In this document: positions 1-12,904 of the stretch, piece after piece
How the letters are laid out: each line of letters begins with the position of its first letter
How positions within the stretch are numbered: position 1 is the first letter of the stretch
From: Bacidia rubella
Lineage: Eukaryota > Ascomycota > Lecanoromycetes > Lecanorales > Ramalinaceae
Length of the DNA: 64,000 nt
Assembly: GCA_032158265.1 (NCBI GenBank)
Contig: JAVTIF010000008.1
Coordinates: forward strand, 310,001-374,000
Direction: 5' to 3'
The notes under the pieces: model-generated
What the model saw: the letters and a program-made list of their open reading frames with translations, nothing else
Database searches by the model: none
Told to the model about the DNA's origin: nothing
Made by a program: the position numbers and the translations under genes

Positions 1-3000
1 ATTAAATATTCCTACGCTATCGCCTAGCGAAGGTTATATAATAATAGTTAGCAGGAATTAGAGAAATGAACTGGCAAATCCTATTTTATTATATATATAA
101 TGAAAATGCGCTTTCCTATACCTCTTTTCTACTATATCTCTTTATAGCATAATCTATCCTGCTAGAACTCTTTTTTAAGTAATTGTAAGGATTTTCTTTA
201 TTAGCTTATAGATATCTATACCCATATTTAGGATTTCAATTTTATTGCCTTTAAAGGCTTTTCTGTGTATTTCTAGATTTTGTATTAAAAGTTTATTAAA
301 GGAAAAAATGGAAAACAAAAATAAGCCGATAAGCAAATAGTGCATTAGATATTATTTTTTTTCTAAATAATGAAAATTTTTATATAACTAGAGATGTTAA
401 GATAACTTATTAATTCAAAAAAATGGACAATTTTATTTAGAACATATAAGCTAACAATCAGATTCAATATTAAAAACTCTTTGCTATATACTAAGGTCTC
501 TCCGGGCCTAAGAGCATAAAGATAATCTTTTATTTCGTATTGCTATATACAGGTTTTATCCCTATCCTATTCATTTTTTTTATATAAAGGTTTATAGTTT
601 TATAATCCTTTTCTTATATATCTAAGATCCTACGGAATAGCTTATAAAAGCTTATTGATTTAACTTATAATCTTCCTAATATAGCAGGGATATTTATGCT
701 TTTAATTGGTGTTTAATGTATAAATAAGGTCCTTTTAGCAATAATCTATGCTGTTTTTTTTGGCCTAAACGTATTAATTATTAATATTATAGTACTAGTA
801 GCCGTATAGCTAACAGAAAAAGCTATTAAAGATAAGCTTAGCTATATATTAGTTATTCTCAGGGCTTATATAAATCTATATTATAATATATTATAATATT
901 TCCTGTTTTTTATATTACTTAGCGGTCTTACTGCTATAATTTAGGATGGTTAAATAAGCTAAAAAATCAATAAATTAAGGGCGATATTTAAACGAAAAAA
1001 ATATAATATAGAAGATATTATAGAGGGAACTAGTACGATTAATAGTATATTATTTAAAGAGATAATAGAGAGCTAGAGTAGTATTTAGAAAAGGTGTATT
1101 ATAAAGCCTTTAAACTAGGCCTATTTTATAATAGCTTTTTTATAATTATTAGCGGATATCTAGCTATGACTAGCTTAGATAAAAGACTCCCGGAATTATA
1201 TAATCTATATTAAAACTAATATTTTATTTATTATTGTTTTTTTTAGTAAGAATTATATCTTATATAGTAAATTATAAATTCTTATCCTGAGTTATAATAT
1301 TTTTTATGAGTATTATTGTTGCTTATAGTTTTATTAATATAATTCTATATTCTTTTGAACTTTTTGCTAATATATATTTAGCCGGGATAGTTATCTTCAA
1401 TAGCAAACTAGTTATTATATTTTTTTTTCATTTATATATTATTAATCCCGGATAGGTTTCGAGTCGCGATTTCTTTTTAGGGCTTATTATTATTCAAGTT
1501 TTCTCTAGCTTTAATTTCAATTTCACAGTTTATTTTAATGCGTTTATATTATAACATTCCTTTTCCCCTATTATTCTTAATATGTTCTTTAGATTTCTAA
1601 GAATATTCTATTCTAGTATTACCCTAGCCATCGCCATATAGAGCTTTTGGCGAGTTCTATGGAGAAAGAAGTGGATAATAGATTTACTCTGAGGAATAAA
1701 TATAATAGTTATAGGATTAATATTCATAACAATTTATAAACTTTAAGAAATTAGCTATCTAACTCCTAAAATCAGTCGCAAACAAAGCCTAGCAAGAGAG
1801 CCATAATAGGTTATAGTTGCTATTATTATTTATGCGGAGAGTATATAGTTTAATATTTTATTAGTTTTAGCCATTATAATAGGTACTATATTTAAACTTT
1901 GCTAATATAATGCAATAAAGTAATAAAAGAAGTTTTATACTATAAAAATATTATAACCTTTTATTTCTTTAAATATTATTTAATATTATATAGAATGTAT
2001 TATATTTATAATATTTATTTTCTTAAGCTATAACCTTTAATAATCTTAAACCACACTATATTTATTATATTTCTAAGTAAAATAGCTATTAACACAAGGG
2101 CCTTAAATTATATTTTATTAACTATTTCTTATAATTAATAAATAGCAGTATAAATTAAGTAGCTTTAGTCCTTTAAATAATAGTATTTATTTAAACTATA
2201 ACTTACTTTTATTTTTTTTAATTTTTTTTTAACTGGTTTTATTGATCTATAGCATAAAATACTGCTATATTCTTTATAATATAGTTTATGTTAAATAAAT
2301 ACCCTAATTCGGCTTATATGTCTTTAATCTTATTATATTTATGCAAATTTATAATTATCTAAGCAATAGTCTTATAAGAAGTAGTATTATTTTGACCCCC
2401 AGTTAAAGTCTATTTACTAGATTTATTTTATTTAATGTTCTGAGTTTTAGCTTTATAAGATAGTTATTAAAGGGTTAATTAGCTAAAGATTAAAAAGAGA
2501 GACATTTAGTATAAAAATGATTAAATTATAGGGTCTAAAATTATAAATAAGGTTAATATATTAAAGTTATTTAGGTTTGTTATTAATAAAGTTAAGCTTA
2601 GCTTTAATAATATCTATATTAAGGCCTTTTTTTTATAAGCTAAAACATTTTTAGCAACTCTAAAGAAGGGAGGGTTATAAAATATAAAAATTATCGCAAT
2701 TAGGAATATAGGCCTAAACTATATTAAATAAATAGCGGACTATAATATAAATTTTTAATAAAAGCTTAAAAAATTATATAAGAAAGTATAGTCCTTTAGC
2801 TAACACTAATAATGCGTTAAGGCTCCGCTATGTAGTTTATAAATAAAACAATAATAGCAAGAGATGGATATTATATTTAATATTTATAGAAATAACTGTT
2901 CAAATATTTTAATAATGCTGTAAATATTATATAATAAGAAGTATTTTATTAGCTATTAATATTATTAACTGTGTTTATTAAATAACCATATTATATATTT

Positions 3001-4494
3001 TTATCCCTCTTTTATGCCTTTTAAAATAGCTATTAATATGCATAAATTAGTATTATACTATACTGAGATATTTAATATAAATCTATAGTATTAATATACT
3101 TTAGCGTTCCTTAATATTTAATAATAAGTCTTAAAATAATCAACAATATAAAAATAATTTTCTATACCTATATTACTAAATAACCCGGTATAAATAATAT
3201 AATAACTATTCTTTCATAATACGACAATAAGGCCATATTATCTATACAAATTTGCTCCTTATATCGCTATAATAATGCTTTAATTAAGAATAAATCTATT
3301 TAAAGAGAATATATTTTAGTTATAAATTTCGATTATGTTTTTTAGAGGATAGCTGCATACCTTATTATAGTTAAAGGATATCCTCTTTATTAAAATGCGT
3401 TTTGGACCTATATAATCGTTAATATTCTAAGGCTCTTCCTATTTATAGCTATTTTCTATTGTGTTTTTATATTCAATTTAGATGAATTTAAGCTATTAAT
3501 TATTATCTTAGAAGATAATTGCTTATTAATATAAAAATGAAGGTCTTTTATTATTATAGTTATATTAAAAGTATAATAGCTTATAGGATAGCTAATTAAT
3601 TTTTTAATAATAAATAAAGTAATAGCTAATTGAATAGTATTATTTATATAGCTGAACTATAATAAAGTTATATATTTTGTAGGCAAATACTATTTCTTTA
3701 ATTATACAAGAATTATTAAAAGAATAAAGTATAGAGATATATTTATATAATTAGAAAAAAGGTATCTAAGAGTTATAGTAATAGCTGAAATTTAAAAGAT
3801 AAATAGAAAATGCAAACAAAAAAGTAGAGGCTAGCCGGATACAGTATATTAAATTATTAAGTTTAATTTAGTAATGTTGTCTTTCTTCTATAATTATTTT
3901 AAATCTATTGCTCTTATATTAATACTAATTATATTATTCTATATATTTATTTTTACAAAACACTATAGTTATACTATTATCGGGCAATTCTTATACCTCT
4001 GTCATTAGCTATTTAATTTCGAACATTCACTCTCTCTATATTGAAGTATTTATTAACTGTATCGCCTTTTATACCTTAAATCTTAAACGTTATTTTAATT
4101 AATTTTATATTTAAGCGAAAAAGTATCTTTTATATATTAGTTATACTTTTTTTAGATCCTCATTCTTATAGCTGCATTTTTTGATTAAGTTTGTTTTATA
4201 AAGAGCTTAATACTTTCTTATATTAATTAGATAGCTCGAAATTAGTATTATAATGTCCATTTCGGGCGATAGCGTAAGAGAAGCACTTTATTTAAATAAA
4301 TGCTATAATGTTCATTTAAGCGAGATCTATAATAAATATTGTTTTTAAGTGAGCATAGCTTAAGTCAGTGCTATAATGTTTTTATCAAAGAAGTATAGCG
4401 ATACTTTATTCCGCAATAAATGTTGAATAGGGATCATACTTTCTTAAACCGAGTTATTTATCTATATTAGCTCTTTCGCCTTGTATTAAGAGTA
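1..4494. other. no identifiable gene; RIP-degraded sequence
   Basis: AT-rich sequence without a readable frame that I can assign. A slightly GC-richer patch near 1600-1700 gives a Gln-rich minus-strand reading of about 100 codons with many stops, too weak to call. No terminal repeats, LTR ends or RNA genes were seen. Confidence 0.6.
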
Positions 4495-4507
4495 TATATG
4501 CTTTCGT

Positions 4508-4724
4508 GGCTATTTCGTTTTCTATATTAGACGCAATAATTTTATAATATTGCTTTGATTCTCTTATTTATTAATAAGATTTGCCCCTTTTATTGCTATA
4601 TTCTTCTAAGCCATTTAGGTTCTTGAACGATAATAGGAGTCTAGTCCCTGTTTGCAACGGCTTAGCGCCTCTATATGATCCAGAGACTCCTTTTTGGGGA
4701 TATAGAAGGGAGAGCGAAATAGCC
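4508..4724. repeat. imperfect fold-back sequence
   Basis: The ten bases GGCTATTTCG at 4508-4517 recur inverted at 4715-4724. Nested inside is an 8-bp perfect inverted repeat, AGGAGTCT at 4635-4642 and its complement at 4684-4691. The segment could be a remnant of a small fold-back or MITE-like element. No target duplication was visible, so the class is unknown. Confidence 0.35.
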
Positions 4725-5184
4725 GTGATTCTAAATAGTAATAATTTGCAATTTATTTAATTCTTTAATAGATTTTATTTCTTTTGAGACGAGGAGTTAT
4801 AAGCGTTACTAGAAGCTTAATTTAAATATTATTTAGACTTTATAATTGCTTATCTTCGTTCACCTAAAAACGAAGATAGTTTAGCGGATATTTCTACTCT
4901 GAAACAAGATTAAAAAATCAAAAAGATTCTGCGTTAGCTAAAACTATCTATATTTATCTCGGGAATGATATTGGACTGGTTACCGCGGAGAGCGGTAAAC
5001 TATATTGCTGCCGACTAAATCGCCGCGGATATTTATCGAAAGAGTTCTTGCAAATTTAAATAAATATCATTCGAAAATTTAATAAAATAAGCTTAAGGCT
5101 ATCCTATAGAATTGGTAAAAAATTTTATCTTTAGCTATTAAATGTTATATATCCGCCTATCTAGTTATCTAGTTTTTTATCCCG

Positions 5185-5735
5185 AAGAGCGGAAGAAATA
5201 TATTCAGATCGAGAAAATAAACTAATTCCGCTATTAGGCGATTTAGTCTATTTATCGTAGCTGCAAAAACTATATAGACAAAATCCTTTAGTTTATCAAG
5301 CTATATATTATAATCTACGCCGCTAAAATATAGACGTTTTAGACGCCTTTGTTTATTATAATCTTCATATTATTAGGTTAATCTAGGAATTCTTTATAAA
5401 TTCGACCCAAAGCTTTAAGCTAATATTGGTATTATTTCCTATCCTAAAGACGCGATTCGATCGCTAATATAAGTATAATCTATATATTAATTAGAATAAG
5501 CTATTTCGGATAGATTTTGATTTAGTCATTAACTTAGTTTTCAGGAAAGATCCCTAAGAAATAGCTATTGATTTAATATTCGCTGACGAGCAAATCCTGC
5601 AATCTGAAGGTTTTATTTTTTTGACGACAGATTAAGTCACCTAGGCTGTAAATAGAATTTTCAATCCGAGGTATTCCGAGAATGCTATATTACCTATTCT
5701 TTATTTTGCTAGGTTCTTAAGAAACTGGTCCTTAT
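5185..5735 (+). pseudogene. unidentified degenerate coding region
   Basis: One + frame runs for about 180 codons with only RIP-type stops (TAG/TAA at Gln/Arg-like positions). Readable stretches include RRAEEIYSDRENK, then LYRQNPLVYQAIYYNLRR, ILKTRFDR and FRKDP near the middle, and FNPRYSENAILPI near the end. The mix of charged and aromatic residues, and the absence of stops in long stretches, argue that this was a protein. I do not recognise the family. It may be part of a transposon protein or a multicopy accessory gene. Start and end of the original gene cannot be fixed, because neither an ATG in context nor a terminator survives. Confidence 0.45.
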
Positions 5736-8439
5736 AAGTCCTTTTTGCTTGAAGCCTTTCTCTTTTTTTTTTTATTCTTACTAATTATAGCTAATATTTA
5801 TATATATATATAAACTAATACTTAGCAATAAGTATTATACAGGGCTTACGCGAAGCTGGTATCGATAAGTCTAATATAAAAATATAGTTTCAATTACTTA
5901 ATATGGATAATAACTACGCTATTCATCGAAAGCTGATTAATAAAGAAAGAGATATTTTATTCCTAATCCCATATATCCGCGAGAATCAATAATATAAGTA
6001 TAACATACTGGTAGAGTTGCTTTCTTCGTTTGCAATATTCAATATGGAAGCTATTCTAATTAAAATATATTTTAAGACAAAAAGAAATTAATTATAAAGA
6101 TTAATAAAGAAATAAGTATAAAGTCAAATTCGGATATATTTTTATATTTATATTTAATAATTAGTAATTAAGCGGGCAGTATTAATAATAAAAATACTTT
6201 TTATATAAATTTATATTGCTTAAACTTGAGATTTAGACAATAAAAAGATAGTTAAAAATATTAATTAGTTTATTAATACTTTATTATATAAATTGTAATT
6301 TATAAATAAGTAATTATTTATTTATTACAATTCCTATGCCTTATCTAATACTATATTACGCAGGTATAACGTAAGCCTATTAAATATCCTAATTAATAGT
6401 TTATATTCTTTTTAAGAATTTCCTTCAGGCTATTAAATTAGCATTTATGTAAAACCTTTTTTCGTAATTCTTCCGATATTTCTATATTAATTATGCTTCA
6501 ACGCATATCTTTAAATAATAAAACAACTGAAGTAATTTTCTGATCAATCTTTTTAGGTTTTGAACACTAATTATATATTATCGGGTATTTTTTAAAGAAA
6601 TAGCAAGAGCAAGGGATAAACAGTTATAGCTTACAACGACATTAAAATTATTACTAAGCTGCTATAATTTAGTAATAATATTAGGATAGATATTCAAAGC
6701 GATTTCCAATTTATACGGCTAAATAAAAATCTTTTATCATCTAATGAGATATCTTCAGATAATTTGTTTTCTAATATATTTTTTTATTTTTTAATAATAT
6801 AATCAGACATTTTTAGGGAATTAGAAAAAGATAAATACGCAATACGGCAATTAATATAGCATAAATAAAAGAATATGAATCATAGCTGCACTCGTTATTA
6901 AAAAAGAATAAAAGAATATATTATTTATATTAAATCTTAAGCAGTTATCTCCTTAATATTAACTATCCAACTCATATTAAGGATTAAATATATTGTTTGT
7001 ATTAAAGCACTCTAAATAAATTGGATTCTTTATTAATTAGACTATTTAGAGGCAGATTAGCATATAAGTCTTTCAGAAAACCTAACGATTATTACTATTA
7101 AAGTGCTATAACGCCGATGCTATAATGCCCTAAAAAGGAGCAGATCTGCAGGTGCTATAATATTTTAAAGAAGTTAGTTTAACCGTGGTTATTTTCTGAT
7201 CGGAATACCTTCCCAGTTATATTACCAAAACTCTATAGATTCTAATATATATTAGTAAAGCAGTATATTGCGCTAAGAATTTAAGCTAATGCTTATTAAA
7301 TATTCCTCCTCTTATTATAATAGGAAACTTCGATGTCTATAGAGCTCAATTTAAACAAGGGTCCATCCTTTATTGTAATTCACATACAGTCCTCCGTACT
7401 AAAGATCAATAACTATAACGTTATCAGTATAAAAGGAGAACTATAGCTGGCTTATAAACGCTTTAGGTGATACTATAGTAGAATCTATATAACATAATAT
7501 AATAATCTTTTAAGAGTTATTAAGCTTATATTTAATCTCTGAACTTATAAGAATAATTTGTAAGCTAGCACGATTATCTATTAGCCTAATTTTGTTTAAC
7601 TTGGCCTACCGCTCTCTATTCCATAATTGTAGAACTCTCTTTTCACCTTTGCGTTTTGCTATTATTTTTCAAGATTGAGTATCTGAATTATAGTAATGCT
7701 AGCATCAAATCTGAGTATTTAATTATATTTGCGAATGTTTTCCTAAAAAAATGTTCCTGCGGTTATTCTAGTATCGTTGCTATCTTTTTCGATTTACGAT
7801 ATTATTGCTATAATAATAATGTTTTTAATTATTAAATAGTAGGTATTTAACGTTAATCTTATAAGGTTCGAGGGTTTTATTCGAAAAATAGGGTCTCTGC
7901 GTCGAAGGGACTTACTAAAGTAAAGTATATATTAAGTTTATTACCTAATTTCCACTTCGTTTTTTTTAAGTTTCAATTTTATTTTTTATATAGAGTTTTA
8001 TGCCAATTATAGTATTAGAAATCGTTATTTAACGAGTATAAGCGGGTTTAAACATTCCTAAGCAACCTCCTTTGTCCTCAGAGCAAGCAGATTAGCTAGG
8101 CTTGCGGTTAATCGGTTTTTGCAATTTTCTTAATCCAATAAAGAATATAAATGCTAATAATAAGCCTAGTTTTTTCTAAAATAAAGAATATAAGCTAATT
8201 AAGGTTCTATAGAATATGATATATTTGCTTTGCTTTTCGCGAGATCGCCTCTATGCTATTAATAGAGGCAAAAAACTTTTTACTCTTAGATGCAAAATTC
8301 TGAAAGCCCGGTTGGTATTAATTTAGTGCCTTAATAGCCGATTTCTCAGAATAATAGCTTAGATATATATTATTTTGCTTCTAGTTAAGTTTATTATATT
8401 GAACTTGCTCTAGTACTATTTATAATATTCACTAGCTAG
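5736..8439. other. no identifiable gene; RIP-degraded sequence
   Basis: AT-rich, with no assignable frame. Short repeats of a TGCTATAATG-type motif occur near 7100-7160 and also near 4300-4390, so the two sites may be ends or subterminal repeats of one decayed element spanning the relic at 5185-5735. The part next to 8440 may hold the eroded N-terminal half of the bZIP relic. Confidence 0.5.
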
Positions 8440-9006
8440 CCTTATTCTTTTCTATTAAATTCGCTTTTATTATTTAGTTTTATATCGATAGGGTTATAGA
8501 TGGCTTTAAATACTAAAAGCCAATACTAAATAATGATTATTAATACGGGAAGCGGTTTCCAACAAGTCCCTATTAACATATATATTGCGTCAAAAGCCGC
8601 TAAGGAGAAACGCAAGCATAACGCTACCGCGTCCTACCGCTTTTATTAACGCCGGAAAGAGAAAAAGGAGGGAAATACTAGGAATATTTCGAATTTAGAG
8701 CGACGAATTAAAAAGCTTAAAGGCGAAAAAGTCTCTCTATGTATAGAAAGAGATTTTTATTATAGAGAAAGAGATTTCTTTCGTAATATTGCAATACATA
8801 TTTTAAGCCAGGTTTCAATTCTATTGCAATTATTATCCCCGAGGCAAAAACGCACTATACTTAATACAATTATAAATTATAGCTATATTCAATCTAAGAG
8901 TTGCAATTATAATAAAGGCAAAAATATTAAAGGATTTAGTAGCGTTTTATTTCAAAGCGTTTTTATGTTATCTAAATTCGATATAAGCAATAAACACTTG
9001 CTATAA
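8440..9006 (+). pseudogene. bZIP transcription factor-like gene, RIP-inactivated
   Basis: A basic-leucine-zipper protein would bind DNA as a dimer in the nucleus. In one + frame the sequence reads TGSGFQQVPIN, then a basic region (8590-8670) with KAAKEKRKHNATASYRF, a TAA, then RRKEKKE. The family signature here is N-x-x-x-S followed by an Arg-rich block; the TAA sits where fungal homologues have Gln. A heptad-like coil follows (8690-8800, ISNLERRIKKLKGEK) with RERDFFRN at its end. The frame stays open from there to the TAA at 9004-9006. The N-terminal part upstream of 8530 is probably Pro/Ser-rich and is heavily mutated (stops near 8498 and 8527). Fungal proteins of this architecture are common and are often found as small families. 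One surviving paralogue elsewhere in the genome is expected, since RIP needs a duplicate. Confidence 0.7.
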
Positions 9007-9626
9007 AACCTTTTGCTATTTAGGTTTTTTAATTTATCCGTAATATATTAGCAATATTAAATCCAATTCTTATTTATATTTAATAATATACCCTAATCAG
9101 GCTTTTTTTTTCTAGAAAAAATAAAAAAAAGAAACTAATCTATAGTTCTAATATTTTTATTCAATATCGTTTAATCAAAGTTACTATATTAACATAAATA
9201 GCTTAACAGGCGTTTATTAATAATAGTTTAGTTAGCTATAGCGCCTAGTATATATATGGGGAGAGTCATAATTAGCTGGATAAAACAAGGCATTATATAG
9301 CTATTATAAAGACTATAACGCTATCTTCTATAAATAAGCTATTCCTAACTATATAGATTATTATTTTATTATTTATATTAATTTATTCTATACTGCGTTT
9401 TTAGGAACAAATCGCTATATTACTTAGCTATTAATGTATTTAATCAAAGTTCTATCTAATAAATTACTTTATTTGGCTATAACAAGCTGGCTATCCCTAT
9501 ATTAATTCGTTTAATAAATATTTATCAATAATTAGCTGACACTATTTCCTATCCGTCGATAATATATCGCGGCAAATAATAATAATAACAATGCTTTAAT
9601 AATAACGAGGCGCTCCTTCCCCATAG
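9007..9626. other. no identifiable gene
   Basis: AT-rich spacer between the bZIP relic and the convergent secreted-protein relic. No terminator-like hairpin or RNA gene was seen. Confidence 0.5.
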
Positions 9627-10364
9627 TTATCGTATTATATCTCTAAGTCGTATACGTTTACGGTGTAGTATATTGTTGTATTTGGGTTGCCATAAAGATA
9701 CATTATATAATGTATTAATATAGCAAGAAACTAAAGTATTTTTAAAGTTACTAATATTAACGTTGTTGTTATTTAGATAGATATAAACGGCCCCTTTATA
9801 GGCCGCGAAGAAGGGTAGAGCAGGTCTATCGGCAAAGCTTTGAGCAGGATTTAAGCAGATAGGCCCTTCGATTTTATTAATACATAAAATATTAAGCTGT
9901 TTAAAAAAATCGATATTACAACTAGATATTAGCGTATTTTTAGAGGAATATATTATAGGTATTAAGTAGCTATCTATATAGTTAATATCAATATTAAATA
10001 GACCCATATAACTGTTTTCGATTTTGCTATTATTAAAATTGAAATTCGGGCCTATATATATTCGTTTTACTTATCTAGTAGGAAAAGTATACTAAGTAAA
10101 GCTATTATTATATAATACAGTAGGTAAAAAATTACTTACCAGAGACGGGCTATTAGTATTTAAACCAAAAAAGAGCAACATATTATTACCAACTAAATTG
10201 GTTACTGTGATTATTATATAATTAATATCTATAATAGTATTTGTAGCTTTCGGATTATCCATAATTATAATAATGCTTAAAACTATAGTCATATACGGGG
10301 GCTTTAAGCTTACTGTCGAAATAGGTAAGCAGTTTAGCGTTGCAGCTATTAGAGCTGTGAGCAT
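9627..10364 (-). pseudogene. secreted thaumatin/osmotin-like protein, nearly intact relic
   Basis: The ATG at 10364 opens a signal-peptide-like N-terminus (MLTALIAATLNCLPIS). Exon 1 runs to 10140. A 48-nt intron (10092-10139, GTAAGT donor and TTAG acceptor) restores the frame, and exon 2 runs to the stop at 9627, giving about 245 residues. Only one internal stop is seen (near 10072). Later segments read CNIDFFKQLNILC, GPICLNPAQSFADRPALPFF and YKGAVYIYLNNN. These resemble fungal small secreted thaumatin/osmotin-like proteins, which have a GCN-(I/L)-DL, a C-x-NP and an FFAPC-x-GAAYTFP block. Several expected Cys are now Tyr or Ser, as RIP would give. The protein would have been exported. Family assignment is from memory of conserved blocks, not from a search. 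The gene lies tail-to-tail with the bZIP relic. Confidence 0.5.
10092..10139 (-). other. predicted intron of the secreted-protein relic
   Basis: Minus-strand GTAAGT at 10139-10134 and TTAG at 10095-10092. Removing it joins two frames that both fit the same protein family, at phase 0. It is short (48 nt) but within the fungal range. Confidence 0.45.
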
Positions 10365-10699
10365 AAAAACTATAATCTAATAAAAAATTTATATTCTAAA
10401 TCTAAATTATCTAGAAAGTGACTTGCCTTAAGAAAAGCTGGGCTTTTATTCCATTTTATAGAGTATCTGGTAGATTAATTTTTGGATGCTTATGGGAGCG
10501 TTTATATATAGAGATAAATAATATTATTCTTTTTTAGTCTAGCTCTTTATATGCGCTTTTAGATATAAAGATAATAAATAGTGAAAGTCTATATAATAAT
10601 CTATTAAAATATTAATTAATTAACCATTAATATCAGAGAAATCTTTGACTAAAATTATTTACCCTGCCTGTCTATAACCTCGCACTGCCCGTATTATCT

Positions 10700-11138
10700 A
10701 GCTTAATGCCTCTATTCTTGTTGCTGTTTTTTTACTAAATATATAATATGTCCTGATATGCTCTCTGGTCTAGGATTCCGCTTTTTGTTTTTGCTTTGAC
10801 TATTATGACTATCGTTGATATAAATTAATAATCTAATCTCTTTTTCGTTAATTGCTATAAATGTAATTTTGACTCTTATAAAAATATTAAAAAATCGAAA
10901 AATATATTGCTAATCTGCTCCCTTTTGCAGATTACCGATTAAAAAACATTATTATGCTCTTTTTCTTTTCTGCTTTCTGTATTCTTTCTATTTCTCTATC
11001 CAGTATATTTAGTACGTTGGGTATTAGTATAATAGGAACGGCCGGGCTTTTATTTTGAGTTGGGCTAGGTATTTTGCTTTTTAGTATTGATTGATTTTTA
11101 GGTATTAATGATAAAGCTAAAGGGTTTCTCTTATACAT
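10700..11138 (-). pseudogene. unidentified lysine-rich degenerate coding region
   Basis: From the ATG at 11138 the minus strand is open for 68 codons. The translation is basic, with SPTQNKSPAVP, then DREIERIQKAEKKKS, stopping at 10932-10934 at a probable Arg/Gln position. The same frame continues with RIP-type stops to about 10700 (TATRIEALS, IIRAVRGYRQAG). This could be a DNA-binding or gag-like protein, but I cannot name it. It lies head-to-tail upstream of the secreted-protein relic on the same strand. Confidence 0.35.
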
Positions 11139-11149
11139 AGTTTTTCATC

Positions 11150-12439
11150 TTAGATATAATTAATTAGAAAAAAGCTAAAGAAGCAATATATCTGGCGGTT
11201 TGCGCTCTTTATTATTTAACTTTTCTAATCTCTTAGTTTGCCCTTATATCATAATATTTGCTATTACAAAATAATTATTTAGTAGACTAACGAATTTCAT
11301 AACGCCATAATCCAATAAGACATTTAAAAAGAATATTATAAAAGATTGAATCAATACTATATTACGCTTGTTTGCGGAAAAAAGATTCTATAAAAATAAG
11401 GCAATAATTATAAAGATATAAGCGGCATCAAAAAAGCTAGCGAGAAAAAGGCATACTAAATAGTCGAATATAATAGAAATTGATGAAATAAGTTTCTGAT
11501 AACGCTAAGAAAAATATTATGAGAACTTATTCAAAAAGAGAAACTTATTCTTAATTTAGTCAAAATAGCGCAATTGATACTAAAATACAAGAATATTATC
11601 CCTAAATCACATATAATAATATTTGTTTTTACTTCAGCTAAGATCATGGATTCTCTATATATTTTCTTTTAAGCATTAGAGTGAAATTCCCGAAATAGTA
11701 ATATATATAGTCAGCTTCGCTTTTTACCTACTTTTTAATATAGACTGCTTTTGACACTAAAAATAATAAAAAACTCAATAGGCATTTCTTGATTATTCTT
11801 AGGAGCGACTAAACCGTAGTTTATTAAAAAAGGAGTATTTATAGTATATAATGGGTTCTTGTTAATGAATATAAAGGATGGTTTAGCGGATAAAACGAGA
11901 GCTTAATCCCGTATATTCTCATTAGCTACAATAAACGGTTATTTTGCTAGAAGAGGGAAATCTTTAATAATAAATATCGGTCAATAAATGGGCTTAGCTT
12001 GTGCCACCTCGTTTTTAATAGGATTAAGTATTATATTATAATAATAATAATATAGTGTAACATAATTTAACAAATTAATAGACTATTCAAAACAATCCGT
12101 ATTTTGAAGTATAGCCCGGTCAATAATAACTGAGCTTGATATATTGATTTAAATCTTTTTATCCCGTCTTCATCGCCTTTAATCTACTTAACAATCTTAT
12201 TGTGTCTGCAATAAAAGTTATTATTATTATAAATATTTATAAAAATCTAGCTATAAATCCTGAAATATCGCTCTAGCTAATTAATAACAGATTATTTTTA
12301 TAGCGCGGCTACTTATTAGTTCTATATCACTTTGCTTAATCAAATTGTTTATAAACTTTTATTAAACTTTTTATATCGAGCGATAATTAATTAAAATTTC
12401 TAAATCCTTTTTTAATATAAAGAAGGCGATCTATAATAG
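11150..12439. other. no identifiable gene; RIP-degraded sequence
   Basis: AT-rich with scattered short frames in all directions. Nothing was assignable. Confidence 0.5.
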
Positions 12440-12900
12440 CAAACTGATAAAAAGTCCGCAGACTTTGTTTAATATAAAACACGCGAAAATCCTTATTATC
12501 AAAGAAATATGAGCGTGATAGGGCGCTACGATAATCGATAAGAAAAAAAAGATCTTTAGTGTTCTATATAACGGGTAATCTTGGGATTTTGGGACCTGAA
12601 TTTTCTGTTTCTAGAAAGGCAAAGAAGAGATCGGCGTATAAATAGGGTTTAACGTAGCTAATAGAATAAAACAGATTAAAAGAAGATTTTTTAATATAAC
12701 TTTCTAATTTAGCGTTCTATTTCAACGAAATATAGTCTAGATAGATTAATACGCCTTACGATCAAATTAAGATATAATAGATTATATTGCACCGGCACGA
12801 TTATTAAAAGCTACGCCAAATATAGTAGTCTTTATTGTTTATTGGGAAATTATCGGTGGCGCGAGAATGATTTGGGCCGGAACTATTTTATTATTTAGAT
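12440..12900 (+). pseudogene. unidentified degenerate coding region
   Basis: A single + frame reads KSADFV, YKTRENPYYQRNMSVIGRYD, FLERQRRDRRINRV, STKYSLDRLIRLTIKLRY and KSYAKYSSLYCLLGNYRWRE, separated by TAA/TAG at Gln/Arg-like positions. The Arg/Tyr/Lys-rich composition suggests a nucleic-acid-acting or transposon protein, but no family motif is recognised. Ends are undefined. Confidence 0.4.
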
Positions 12901-12904
12901 CTAA

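Noticed and set aside
4635..4691. Possible tRNA-like acceptor stem AGGAGTCT/AGACTCCT
   Set aside because: Only 57 nt apart end to end and no D, anticodon or T arms.
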